From JAPWJZ01 sp966211335 (GTDB lineage: Bacteria > Pseudomonadota > Alphaproteobacteria > Micavibrionales > UBA2020): a stretch of DNA of 64,000 bases. Within the stretch, counting starts at the first letter, position 1. Each line of letters opens with the position of its first letter. Below, piece by piece: positions 32,225 through 40,678 of this stretch. Location of the stretch: contig CBIHNF010000001.1 in assembly GCA_966211335.1 (NCBI GenBank), positions 1,054,001 through 1,118,000 of the forward strand, written 5' to 3'. The position numbers and the translations under genes were made by a program. The notes beneath the pieces are model-generated. The model saw nothing but the letters and a program-made list of their open reading frames with translations, was not told the origin of the DNA and did not search any database.

Positions 32225-33713
32225 CGATAGCAACAAGCCCATCGAGGGCAGCGACCCGAACGCCGATAAAATCGCCAAGGAAAACCCGGCACCCGGCGCG
32301 CTGCAGACACCGCCGCAGGAACGCAAAGCACAGGCCCCGAAAACCGGCGGCGTCAAGCCCGGCACTTCCGGCAAGAAACTCGACATGAACGAGTTCGATC
32401 TGCGCAAGCTGGACCTCACCCGCAAATACGACGATGATTTTTCTCCCGCCGACGGCGTGCCGTGGCGCGACCACCTGCTGCTCTATACCATTTCCGGCCT
32501 GCTGCTCGTCTTCCTTGTGTGGGCAAACGTCGCGACGCTCGATGAAGTTTCGCGTGGCGACGGCCGCGTGATCCCGTCCTCCGAAGTGCAGGCGATCCAG
32601 AACCTTGAAGGCGGCATCCTCGAACAGATTTATGTGGAAGAGGGCGCAGAAGTCAAAGTCGGCCAGGTTATTCTGCGCATGCGCAACATTCAGGCGAAAT
32701 CCGACTTCGACGCATCGACGCAAAAATACCTCGGCCTCGTGGCGACCATCACGCGCCTGCAGGCCGAAAGCCAGGGAACACCGCTCGTATTCTCCGACGA
32801 GCTCAAAACCGGCGTGCCTGAATCCGTGCGCGCCGAGCAGAACGCCTATGATGCCAACCGCCATCAGGTGGACAACCAGTCAACCGTCTTCCGCGACCAG
32901 CTGAGCCAGAAGGAACAGGAAGTCAACGAACTGCAGCGCCGCATCTCCGACACCCAGAGCGTCCTCAGCCTCGCCAATGACGAACGCAACATGATCGAGC
33001 CGATGGTTGCCAAGGGCGCGGCTAATAAAAAAGAATTGCTGGAAGTGAAGCAGCGCATCGCCTCGCAGACCGCCGAATTGAACGGTCTGCGCCTTGCCCT
33101 GCCGCGCTCGCAATCGGCGGTCAAGGAAGTGAAGAGCCGCCTTGATTCCCTCGGCTCCGATTTCCGCGCGCAGGCGCAGAAGGAACTCGCCGAAAAAACC
33201 ATCGAGATGAACACGATCAAGCAGACGCTTGGTGCCTATAAAGACAAAAGCGAGCGTACCGAAATCAAGTCGCCCGTCCACGGCACCGTCAAGGACCTGA
33301 AGGTCACGACCGTCGGCGGCGTTGTGAAGCCTGGCGAAACCATCATGGAAATCGTGCCGCTGGAAGACGAGCTGATCGTCGAGGCGCGCATCAAGCCATC
33401 CGACATCGCCTTCATCCATACCGGCCAGAAAGCCATCGTCCGTTTGACGGCCTTCGACTTCGGCATCTACGGATCGCTTGAGGGTAAAGTGACGGAAGTC
33501 AGCCCGGACAGTATCACCAACGACAAGGGTGAAAGCTTCTACCGGGTTCGCGTGAAGACGGATGAAACGCAGGTGAAGCGCGCGGGCAAAACGCTGGATG
33601 TGATGCCGGGTATGCAGGCGACCGTGGATATCGTGACAGGCGAGAAAACCGTCATGAAATACATCCTCAAGCCCTTCACCAAAGCGGCGCAGACGGCGCT
33701 TCGGGAAAGATAA
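32217..33713 (+). CDS. HlyD-like periplasmic adaptor of the type I secretion system
   Basis: The 498-residue membrane fusion protein has a long charged cytoplasmic N-terminus (about 1-85), one transmembrane helix (about 86-106) and a lipoyl-like half (GRVIPSSEVQAIQNLEGG). A coiled coil follows (about 220-345), then the second lipoyl half and a beta-barrel domain (SPVHGTVKDLKVTTVGGVVKPGE). It bridges the ABC transporter and the TolC-like channel. The ATG at 32217 is chosen because it overlaps the stop of the ABC gene (AATGAGTGA) and GGAGGGG lies just upstream. It is the last gene of the cluster. Confidence 0.9.
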   Translation: MSDDSNKPIEGSDPNADKIAKENPAPGALQTPPQERKAQAPKTGGVKPGTSGKKLDMNEFDLRKLDLTRKYDDDFSPADGVPWRDHLLLYTISGLLLVFLVWANVATLDEVSRGDGRVIPSSEVQAIQNLEGGILEQIYVEEGAEVKVGQVILRMRNIQAKSDFDASTQKYLGLVATITRLQAESQGTPLVFSDELKTGVPESVRAEQNAYDANRHQVDNQSTVFRDQLSQKEQEVNELQRRISDTQSVLSLANDERNMIEPMVAKGAANKKELLEVKQRIASQTAELNGLRLALPRSQSAVKEVKSRLDSLGSDFRAQAQKELAEKTIEMNTIKQTLGAYKDKSERTEIKSPVHGTVKDLKVTTVGGVVKPGETIMEIVPLEDELIVEARIKPSDIAFIHTGQKAIVRLTAFDFGIYGSLEGKVTEVSPDSITNDKGESFYRVRVKTDETQVKRAGKTLDVMPGMQATVDIVTGEKTVMKYILKPFTKAAQTALRER

Positions 33714-33739
33714 TTTCCGACGCATAAAGCTTAATACCC

Positions 33740-33773
33740 AACCATTGACTGGTTATGTAAATTTAGCTATACT
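33740..33773 (+). promoter_or_regulatory. Sigma-70-type promoter with a dyad over the -35 box
   Basis: TTGACT (33745-33750) and TATACT (33768-33773) are separated by exactly 17 bases. AACCA-TTGAC-TGGTT (33740-33754) is a perfect dyad covering the -35 box, so a repressor site is plausible. It serves the 150-residue gene at 33806. Confidence 0.65.
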
Positions 33774-33805
33774 TCCTGCATCCGTTTCGCAGGGAGCGCA
33801 CCCGT

Positions 33806-34258
33806 ATGGAATTCAAAGAAGAAAATTTCGCCATCTACCAGCTACTGGTGAAAGCCAATATGCCTGGGTTCGACCAGATGAAGGCCGACTTCGCTGCCGC
33901 GAAGAATGGCGGCGATGAGGAGAAATACCAGTTCGCCATGGGCATTTACACCGTTGCCGCCGCGCCCGGCCTCGAGAAGGCACTGCCGGCCCTGACCGAT
34001 GCCATCAGGGCCGCAACGCTGGAGCAGGCCTTCCTGATTTTTGAAGACACAGGCCGCCGCGATCACGCCGGCGGGGCGCTGATGTCAGCCTGGTGCAAAG
34101 CCAACGGCATCGGCTGCATCCTTGACCGCGGCGCTGCCAAGACATGGCTGGATAAGGCGGAAGATTTGGCGGGCGCGTCGGACTTCAGCCGCCAGCTGCG
34201 TCAGCAGATTTCGACCGTCAAAATCGCCTTCCTGCAGAAAGCGCCGAAAAATCCATAA
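33806..34258 (+). CDS. Conserved-looking soluble protein of unknown function
   Basis: The 150-residue product has no signal peptide or membrane helix. It appears mainly alpha-helical, and I recognise no domain. It has a cysteine pair in the middle (WCKANGIGCILDRG, about residues 104-117) and a basic C-terminus. A promoter and dyad lie directly upstream, and amtB follows after 77 bases with its own ribosome-binding site. The gene could therefore be regulated by itself. A link to nitrogen metabolism from the neighbour amtB is only a possibility. Confidence 0.6.
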   Translation: MEFKEENFAIYQLLVKANMPGFDQMKADFAAAKNGGDEEKYQFAMGIYTVAAAPGLEKALPALTDAIRAATLEQAFLIFEDTGRRDHAGGALMSAWCKANGIGCILDRGAAKTWLDKAEDLAGASDFSRQLRQQISTVKIAFLQKAPKNP

Positions 34259-34335
34259 CGAGTTTGTTGCATCGCAGCATACGAATCATTATCATCGTCT
34301 CCCGTGTTCATTTTTTAACGCGGGAGATTCTTGCC

Positions 34336-35559
34336 ATGGTTGGAGCTGATATTGCCTGGATGACAATGGCCACGGCCCTTGTCCTGCTCATGACCCCCGG
34401 CGTCGCTTTCTTTTACGGAGGCATGGTCAGCCAGCGTAACGCGGTTTCCACCAAGTTCCAGAGCTATGTGTCCATCGGCATCGTTGGGCTGCTCTGGGCG
34501 ATTTGCGGTTACAGCCTTGTCTTCTCTGGCGACAATTTCGGTCTTATCGGCGATTTGAAATACTTCATGCTCGGCGGCGTCGGGACGGAGCCGAACCCCG
34601 CCTATGGCCCCACCATTCCGCATACTCTTTTCATGCTGTTTCAGGCGACCTTCGCCATTATCACGCCGGCGCTCATCACCGGCGCAGTGGCGGAGCGCAT
34701 CCGTTTTAAGGCTTGGCTGGTCATCATGGCGCTGTGGTCGCTGCTGGTCTATGTACCGGTGGCGCATTGGGTCTGGGGCCCCGGCGGCTGGATCGCCAAG
34801 ATGGGCGGGCTTGATTTCGCCGGCGGCCTCGTCGTCCACATGACGTCGGGTTATGCAGCCCTTGTCGCCGCGCTCACCGTCGGCCCGCGCGTCAATTTCA
34901 AACCGTCGGAAAACAACGGCTTCTCCGCGCCGATGGTGCTGCTCGGCACCGCGCTGCTGTGGTTCGGCTGGTTCGGTTTTAACGCGGGCTCCGCCCTCTC
35001 GGCCGGTGCGCTTACCGCACTTGCCGCTGGTACGACCTTCTTCGCCGCCGCGACGGCCATGACGGTCTGGATGCTCTGCGACTGGTACGTACATGGTCGC
35101 CCCACCGCGGTTGGCGCAGCGGTCGGCGCTGTCGCAGGACTCGTTGCGATTACGCCTGCCGCGGGCTATGTGACGCTGCAAGCCTCTATCATTATCGGCG
35201 CAATCACGGCGGTTGCCTGCAATACGGCGGTGCGGATTGTGAAACACCGCCTGAAGACGGACGACACGGTTGACGTCTTCGCCTGCCATGGCGTTGGCGG
35301 CACCATCGGCACTATTTTAACGGCTGTTTTCGCGACCAAGACCGTCAACGCTGCCGGGGCGGATGGCATACTGGCGGGCAGCTGGGATTTGCTACGCGCG
35401 AACCTGACCGGTGCCGCTGCCGTTGTCGCCTATACGATGGTCATGACCTATATCGTGCTGAAAGTCGTCAGCATATTCATGGATATCCGCGTGACGCCGG
35501 AAGACGAAGAGGCCGGTCTTGATGCCAGCCAGCACGGCGAAAAGGCGTTTATTTTTTAA
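34336..35559 (+). CDS. amtB: Ammonium transporter AmtB
   Basis: This trimeric inner-membrane channel takes up ammonium as ammonia. The 407 residues contain eleven predicted helices. The Amt signature is seen around DFAGGLVVHMTSGYAALVAAL, and both pore histidines are present (the His in GLVVHMTSG and that in ACHGVGGTIG). The ATG at 34336 is chosen over an upstream TTG at 34264 because GGGAGA precedes it and family members start here (MVGADIAWM). In many bacteria a PII gene (glnK) lies beside amtB; none is present here, so the partner must be elsewhere. It overlaps the convergent gene by 11 bases. Confidence 0.93.
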   Translation: MVGADIAWMTMATALVLLMTPGVAFFYGGMVSQRNAVSTKFQSYVSIGIVGLLWAICGYSLVFSGDNFGLIGDLKYFMLGGVGTEPNPAYGPTIPHTLFMLFQATFAIITPALITGAVAERIRFKAWLVIMALWSLLVYVPVAHWVWGPGGWIAKMGGLDFAGGLVVHMTSGYAALVAALTVGPRVNFKPSENNGFSAPMVLLGTALLWFGWFGFNAGSALSAGALTALAAGTTFFAAATAMTVWMLCDWYVHGRPTAVGAAVGAVAGLVAITPAAGYVTLQASIIIGAITAVACNTAVRIVKHRLKTDDTVDVFACHGVGGTIGTILTAVFATKTVNAAGADGILAGSWDLLRANLTGAAAVVAYTMVMTYIVLKVVSIFMDIRVTPEDEEAGLDASQHGEKAFIF

Positions 35560-35842
35560 GCGCAGAGGCACCGCGCTTTTTGCGGCGAAAATTCGCCAGT
35601 AGCTGAATGATGACAGGCGCTGCAATGAGCAGCGCGATGTCGCCCGCCAGCGGTGCGGCATGCCACTGGAAGGGGCAATAGCCCACCATGCAATGGCCGC
35701 CTTCCGTCGCAAAGGGCATCGGAAAGCCATAGAGGATGGAGCCGTCATATGACGGCGCGTTGCGCGTCGACCAGGTTGTGTACCCCCAGCATCCGATCAG
35801 CAGAAGAAGTGTCGTTATCGCGGGCGCGTAGCGTTTGAGCAT
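35549..35842 (-). CDS. Small membrane protein of unknown function
   Basis: The 97-residue product has two hydrophobic segments (about residues 8-23 and 65-82) around a loop with two cysteines (GGHCMVGYCPF), and a Lys/Arg-rich C-terminus that probably faces the cytoplasm. I do not recognise the family. It follows etfA by three bases on the same strand, so it is probably the last gene of the etf operon. Its 3' end overlaps the amtB 3' end. Confidence 0.55.
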   Translation of the reverse strand: MLKRYAPAITTLLLLIGCWGYTTWSTRNAPSYDGSILYGFPMPFATEGGHCMVGYCPFQWHAAPLAGDIALLIAAPVIIQLLANFRRKKRGASALKK

Positions 35843-35845
35843 AAT

Positions 35846-36772
35846 TTAAAGCGCTTTCGCCAGCTCCGGCAGGGCCACGAACAAATCCTGCACGAGGCCG
35901 TAGTCCGCGACCTGGAAGATCGGCGCTTCGGCGTCTTTATTAATGGCGACGATGACTTTTGAATCTTTCATGCCCGCGAGGTGCTGGATCGCGCCGGAAA
36001 TGCCGACGGCGATGTAGAGATCCGGCGCGACAACCTTGCCGGTCTGGCCGACCTGGTAGTCGTTCGGCACGAAGCCTGCGTCCACAGCCGCGCGGGAAGC
36101 GCCGACGGCGGCGCCGAGTTTATCGGCAACGGCATCAATCAATTTGAAATTCTCGCCATTACCCATGCCGCGCCCGCCGGAAACAACGATGCGCGCGGCG
36201 GTGAGTTCGGGGCGTTCAGATTTCGTCAGCTGCTGGGACACGAAAGTCGTGAGACCTGTATCGCCGGCACCGCCAATTTTCTCGACGGGGGCGCTGCCGC
36301 CAGTGGCGGGGGCAGGGTCAAAAGCGGTGATGCGCACCGTCATGACCTTGATTTTGTCTTTCGACTGCACGGTCGCAAAGGCGTTGCCGGCGTATATGGG
36401 GCGCGTGAAGGTATCGGCGCTCACAACGGCACTGATGTCGGTCAGCGGCTGCACATCCAGCAGCGCGCCAACGCGCGGCAGCATGTTTTTGCCGCCGGTT
36501 GTCGCGGGGGCAAGAATATGCGTGTAGCTTGCGCCGACTTTTGCGACGAGTGCGGCAGTATTTTCCGCCAGCTGGTGGCTGTAGGCGGCGTCATCCGCCA
36601 GTAGCACTTTCTTGACACCGGTTATTTTGGCGGCGGCATCGGCAACGGCAGCGCAGCCTTGCCCTGCGACCAGAATATCAACGTCGCCCAGCAGCAAAGC
36701 CGCCGTCATGGCGTTCAGCGTTGCGGGCTTCAAAACTTGATTGTCGTGTTCGGCGATAAGAAGGACGGCCAT
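35846..36772 (-). CDS. etfA: Electron transfer flavoprotein subunit alpha
   Basis: Together with EtfB, this subunit binds FAD and passes electrons from acyl-CoA and other dehydrogenases to ETF-ubiquinone oxidoreductase. The 308 residues have the N-terminal adenine-nucleotide alpha-hydrolase-like half and the C-terminal FAD-binding half, with the signature ARIVVSGGRGMGNGENF and the later VAPDLYIAVGISGAIQHLAGM. Length and motifs are standard. It starts two bases after the etfB stop. An acyl-CoA dehydrogenase gene at the far end of the window would be a typical electron donor. Confidence 0.95.
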   Translation of the reverse strand: MAVLLIAEHDNQVLKPATLNAMTAALLLGDVDILVAGQGCAAVADAAAKITGVKKVLLADDAAYSHQLAENTAALVAKVGASYTHILAPATTGGKNMLPRVGALLDVQPLTDISAVVSADTFTRPIYAGNAFATVQSKDKIKVMTVRITAFDPAPATGGSAPVEKIGGAGDTGLTTFVSQQLTKSERPELTAARIVVSGGRGMGNGENFKLIDAVADKLGAAVGASRAAVDAGFVPNDYQVGQTGKVVAPDLYIAVGISGAIQHLAGMKDSKVIVAINKDAEAPIFQVADYGLVQDLFVALPELAKAL

Positions 36773-36774
36773 GA

Positions 36775-37521
36775 TCAGATCACCTTTGCTTCGTTTTTCA
36801 ACTTGCTGACAAGTTCAGCAACGTCTTTCACTTTAATACCGGCTTTGCGCGTGGCGGGCTCCGTCACCTTCAGAACGGTCAAGCGCGGCGCGACATCGAC
36901 GCCAAGGTCGGCGGGCGTCATGGTGGCGAGCGGCTTTTGCTTCGCCTTCATGATGTTGGGGAGGGAAGCGTAGCGCGGCTCGTTCAACCGCAGGTCAGTC
37001 GTGATGATGCCGGGGATTTTAAGCGCCAGGGTTTCAAGGCCGCCGTCAATTTCGCGGGTGACGTTCAGGCTATCCGCCGTCTTTTCAATTTTAGAAGCAA
37101 AGGTTGCCTGGCCCCAGCCGAGCAGGGCGGAGAGCATCTGGCCCGTCTGGTTGTTGTCGCCGTCAATCGACTGCTTGCCGAGGATGACAAGCTCCGGCGT
37201 TTCCTTCTTCACAAGCGCCTGCAGGATTTTCGCAACGCCCAGCGGCTCGACGTTTTCGGCCGTGACAAGAATGGCGCGGTCCGCTCCCATGGCAAGCGCC
37301 GTGCGCAGCGTTTCCTGCGCCTGCGCGGGGCCGACGGAGACGACGATGATTTCGGTGACGACGCCTTTTTCTTTGAGCCGCACCGCTTCCTCGACCGCGA
37401 TTTCGCAGAAGGGGTTCATGGACATCTTGACGTTCGCAAGCTCGACGCCGGTATGGTCGCTTTTAACGCGAACCTTGACGTTGTAGTCGACGACGCGCTT
37501 GACGGGCACAAGAATTTTCAT
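36775..37521 (-). CDS. etfB: Electron transfer flavoprotein subunit beta
   Basis: This is the partner of EtfA in the soluble electron carrier. The 248 residues start MKILVPVKRVVDYNVK, as in the family, and include the AMP-binding-fold segment (ETLRTALAMGADRAILV) and the conserved GKQSIDGDNNQTGQML. The ATG at 37521 is preferred to one at 37545 because GGAG lies directly upstream and the family aligns from MKI. The gene leads the etfBA operon; a hairpin between it and the upstream cyclophilin gene may separate the two units. Confidence 0.95.
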   Translation of the reverse strand: MKILVPVKRVVDYNVKVRVKSDHTGVELANVKMSMNPFCEIAVEEAVRLKEKGVVTEIIVVSVGPAQAQETLRTALAMGADRAILVTAENVEPLGVAKILQALVKKETPELVILGKQSIDGDNNQTGQMLSALLGWGQATFASKIEKTADSLNVTREIDGGLETLALKIPGIITTDLRLNEPRYASLPNIMKAKQKPLATMTPADLGVDVAPRLTVLKVTEPATRKAGIKVKDVAELVSKLKNEAKVI

Positions 37522-37551
37522 ATCAATCTCCGGAAACATATCCAAAATAAT

Positions 37552-37586
37552 CAGGGCTCCAAGTCTATATCAGACGAGGAGCCCTG
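37552..37586 (-). terminator. Hairpin between the exported cyclophilin gene and etfB
   Basis: CAGGGCTCC and GGAGCCCTG form a 9-bp stem, with an inner GTCT/AGAC stem in the loop. On the minus strand it is followed by ATTATTTTGG, a weak T-tract. It probably ends the cyclophilin transcript. Confidence 0.45.
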
Positions 37587-37610
37587 TGAATACTTTAGAA
37601 AAAAGCAGTG

Positions 37611-38213
37611 TTATTTCTGCTCGGTAGGTGCCGCATCTTTCACGGCGCCGTTATCTGCGCCGCCGTCAGCGGGCTTTGCCGGTTTGTCGGCATCGGCCGC
37701 AACCTGCATTTTAATGATTTTGTCGGGGTTTGCCGGCGGCTCGCCGCGGGTGATTTTATCGACGTATTCCATGCCGGAGGTCACTTCGCCCCAGACGGTG
37801 TATTGGCCGTCAAGGCTGCCGCCATCCGCGAACATGATGAAGAACTGGCTGTCCGCGCTGTTGGGGTCAGACGCGCGTGCCATGCCCACCGTGCCGCGTG
37901 CAAAGTGCGTCGGGGTGAATTCGGCGTTGATATTCTGGCCGGAGCCGCTGGTGCCGGTGCCGGTGGGGTCGCCCGTCTGCGCCATGAAGCCCTCGATCAC
38001 GCGGTGGAAGACGAGGCCGTCATAAAAGCCCTTGCGGGTCAGTTCCTTGATGCGCGCGACGTGGTTCGGCGCGAGGTCCGGGCGCAGCTTGATGATGACT
38101 TTGCCGTCTTTCAAGGTCAGGTAAATCGTGTTTTCCGGGTCCATGGCCTCGGCCTTGGCGACGGAAATGCCGAGGCAGAAGACCATCAGCAGGGAGAGCA
38201 GAAGCTGTTTCAT
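37611..38213 (-). CDS. Exported cyclophilin-type peptidyl-prolyl isomerase
   Basis: The enzyme speeds cis-trans isomerisation of prolyl bonds during protein folding. The 200 residues have a signal peptide (about 1-22, ending AKAEA), a cyclophilin core with FYDGLVFHRVIEGFMAQTGD and SQFFIMF, and a low-complexity Ala/Asp/Lys tail (about 172-200). The active-site Arg is in FHRV. It is predicted to act in the periplasm, like E. coli PpiA. It follows the cytoplasmic paralogue by 30 bases on the same strand, suggesting a local duplication where one copy gained an export signal. Confidence 0.9.
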   Translation of the reverse strand: MKQLLLSLLMVFCLGISVAKAEAMDPENTIYLTLKDGKVIIKLRPDLAPNHVARIKELTRKGFYDGLVFHRVIEGFMAQTGDPTGTGTSGSGQNINAEFTPTHFARGTVGMARASDPNSADSQFFIMFADGGSLDGQYTVWGEVTSGMEYVDKITRGEPPANPDKIIKMQVAADADKPAKPADGGADNGAVKDAAPTEQK

Positions 38214-38243
38214 TAAATTTTCCTTTTCGAGGTTGGTGAATGC

Positions 38244-38699
38244 TTAGGAAGCGAGAGAGAATTTGATGATCTTGTCGGGCGTTTTCGGCGGCTCGCCTTT
38301 GGCGACCTTGTCGACATGCTCCATGCCTTCCGTTACCTGGCCCCATACGGTGTATTCGCCGTCAAGGTGCGGCGTTTCGCCGAAGGTGATGAAGAACTGG
38401 GTGTCGCCGCTGTTGGGGTCCATGGCGCGCGCCATGCCGAGGGTTCCGCGCTTGAAGGGCGTATCGGTGAATTCTGCCGGCAGTTTCTTGCCGGAGCCGC
38501 CAAAGCCGGTGCCTTCGGGGCAGCCCGTCTGCGCCATAAAGCCGGGGATGACGCGGTGGAATTTCAGGCCGTCGTAGTAGCCCTGCTTGATCAGCTCCTT
38601 GATGCGCGCGACGTGCTTGGGCGCGAGATCCGGGCGCAGCTCGATCGTGACTTTGCCGTCTTTCAGCTCAAGGTAGGCGGTATTTTCTTTGTCAGCCAT
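38244..38699 (-). CDS. ppiB: Cytoplasmic cyclophilin-type peptidyl-prolyl isomerase
   Basis: The 151 residues form a minimal cyclophilin without a signal peptide: YYDGLKFHRVIPGFMAQTG carries the active-site Arg, followed by TQFFITFGETPHLDGEYTVWG. The length is standard for bacterial PpiB. It is clearly similar to the exported copy just downstream (for example RPDLAPKHVARIKEL against RPDLAPNHVARIKEL), which supports tandem duplication. AGGA lies six bases before the ATG. Confidence 0.92.
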   Translation of the reverse strand: MADKENTAYLELKDGKVTIELRPDLAPKHVARIKELIKQGYYDGLKFHRVIPGFMAQTGCPEGTGFGGSGKKLPAEFTDTPFKRGTLGMARAMDPNSGDTQFFITFGETPHLDGEYTVWGQVTEGMEHVDKVAKGEPPKTPDKIIKFSLAS

Positions 38700-38773
38700 A
38701 GTTCCTCCATAAAATTGTCGCTTATGCTGAACGAGCTTGCGCCGATAATCAAGCGTCTTCGGGCATATTTGCC

Positions 38774-40219
38774 TTAGAAGTATTCGGGGTAATCCTTTTC
38801 AGCGCGCGCCTTCAGCTGCGTCATTTTCTGCACGGTGTTGAGGTCGGGCTTCAGGCGCGCCGCGTTTTCCCAGGCGGTCCAGGCGAAAAGCCCGTCGCCG
38901 CCGTCGAAATTCGCATCGCCAAGGTCGGCATAGGCGGTCGCAAGCCAGGGGTTGACCGTCACCGCATTGGAATCCATGAGGATGCTGAGCGCGAAGCGCG
39001 CTTCATCCGGATGCGCGCCGATGGCGGGGTTGGTGAGTTCGGAGCGGATATTGCGGGCGCGGTAGAGGTCGATAAAATAGCCATAATCCGGCGCACGTTT
39101 TTTGGCCGCTTTCAAGGTGTCGTCGGCGCCGGAAATATCTTCCTTCGTCGTCTGTGTGTGACTGACGGCGAGGAGGACTTTTTGCGTATCGATATCATTG
39201 GTCGCGCGCAGCACGGTATCAGTCAACGCTTTTTGTGTATCGCTCTCCGCTTTCGGCAACGCCGCCACCATTTCGGACAGCGCCAGCGTGGCGCGCAGCG
39301 TATCGCCCTGCGCGACGAAGGCCTTAATCTTGTCGGCATAGTTCAGCGCCGTCGGGCCCGGTTGCAGGCTAGTGGCGAAGGACGCATTCACATCGGCGTC
39401 ATCGCTATAGGCGAGGGTGTAATCAGCAGGCGCCTTCGGCATTTCTGCCGCAGGTGATGCGCCATTAAAAACCCAGGACGAATTAATTTCCTTACCCATG
39501 TGGTCTTTGATCGTGTAATCCAGCGTCGCAAAAACCTTGCCGCCGTCGTTCATCGCCGTTTCGGCAACGGGATGCAGCAGCGGCGCATACATCAGAAAAT
39601 GGGCATAGGTTTTTTTCAAGTCTTCTGGCACAGCTGTATCCGACAGCGTGAAAGCGGCAAGCGCGCCATAGGACGATGACAGCGTTGTTTTATTGCCGTT
39701 CGTCTCGCTCTTCACAATATCGCTGGTCGAAGTGTCGCCGTTCGACGCATAGAGCGTATCCAAGTCGATATGGATGCTGTTGACGTCGAGCGTATAGCCC
39801 TGCGGTGTGACGATGAATTTGCCGGACTTGGTCATGTTCTCGAAGTTGAAGGCCCTGCCGCCCATGAAATCTTTCTGGTTGTGCCGGTACAGCGGTACGG
39901 CCTGCAGCGGGCGCGAGAAATAGATTTTCTTGGCATGGTTGATCTGCAGCAGGCGCTTGGCAGCAAAGTCGTAAATATCCTCCGTATCGCCGTGGCGTAC
40001 ATCCAGCACCGTCGGCTGCAGGGTGACTGTATAATCGTTGGCCGCTTCAGAATGGGCGGTGACGAACTGGAAATTTTTGCCCGGCAGCTGGTATTTGGCG
40101 GGGGAGTTGGTGGTGATTTTTTGCGTTTCGTGGAATTTCAGCACAAGCCCTTCGGCCAGCGCCGGCAGCGGGCGCGCCAGCAGGAGAAGGCTGAAAAACA
40201 TCAATCCGGTTTTCTTCAT
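38774..40219 (-). CDS. Exported protein of unknown function
   Basis: The 481-residue product has a signal peptide (about residues 1-22, MKKTGLMFFSLLLLARPLPALA). The first half appears beta-rich. The second half (from about 290) is helical and looks TPR-like (for example WLATAYADLGDANFDGGDGLFAWTAWENAARLKPD). I do not recognise a named family. The ATG at 40219 is chosen because it starts a good signal peptide with AAGGCGA upstream; an ATG at 40252 adds 11 residues that spoil it. The gene is divergent from the YggT-like gene and separated from ppiB by 74 bases. Confidence 0.65.
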   Translation of the reverse strand: MKKTGLMFFSLLLLARPLPALAEGLVLKFHETQKITTNSPAKYQLPGKNFQFVTAHSEAANDYTVTLQPTVLDVRHGDTEDIYDFAAKRLLQINHAKKIYFSRPLQAVPLYRHNQKDFMGGRAFNFENMTKSGKFIVTPQGYTLDVNSIHIDLDTLYASNGDTSTSDIVKSETNGNKTTLSSSYGALAAFTLSDTAVPEDLKKTYAHFLMYAPLLHPVAETAMNDGGKVFATLDYTIKDHMGKEINSSWVFNGASPAAEMPKAPADYTLAYSDDADVNASFATSLQPGPTALNYADKIKAFVAQGDTLRATLALSEMVAALPKAESDTQKALTDTVLRATNDIDTQKVLLAVSHTQTTKEDISGADDTLKAAKKRAPDYGYFIDLYRARNIRSELTNPAIGAHPDEARFALSILMDSNAVTVNPWLATAYADLGDANFDGGDGLFAWTAWENAARLKPDLNTVQKMTQLKARAEKDYPEYF

Positions 40220-40383
40220 GGAGTCGCCTTGCATATATCCTGTCATATCCATCGTATCATGGGGATATAACTATCTGTTAAATAAGTTCAAACCGGTTTT
40301 CTTCAAGGTTGATTTTGCAAAATCCGCGCTTGCAGCGCAAGCCCCGCCGCGATACCTTCTTTTTCAAGGAGAAATAAGGCCTT

Positions 40384-40677
40384 ATGGACATTGTTTTCTT
40401 GGTTTTATATTACGCGCTCTCCGCCTATTTCTGGCTGATTATCGCAACCGTGGTGGTGAGCTGGCTCGTCGTCTTCGACGTCCTCAATACGCGCAACAAA
40501 TGGGTGTGGAAGGGCTGCGACCTTCTCAACCGCGCCACCAACCCGCTAGTGCTGCGTCTGCGCAAGGTTATTCCCCCCCTAGGCGGCGTCGATATCACGC
40601 CCATGGTGATTATTTTCGGCATTATCGGCCTGCAAAAGCTGCTGCAGCAGCTCATGTTCCAGTATCACGGAGGATAG
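40384..40677 (+). CDS. YggT family membrane protein
   Basis: The 97 residues contain two hydrophobic segments (about 4-30 and 66-90) around a YggT-type loop, where RLRKVIPPLGGVDITPMV matches the family pattern of R..P..GG.D..P. YggT proteins are small inner-membrane proteins; links to osmotic stress and to cell division or chloroplast thylakoid organisation have been reported for members. It precedes folD by one base, an arrangement seen in other Alphaproteobacteria. Confidence 0.85.
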   Translation: MDIVFLVLYYALSAYFWLIIATVVVSWLVVFDVLNTRNKWVWKGCDLLNRATNPLVLRLRKVIPPLGGVDITPMVIIFGIIGLQKLLQQLMFQYHGG

Positions 40678-40678
40678 G

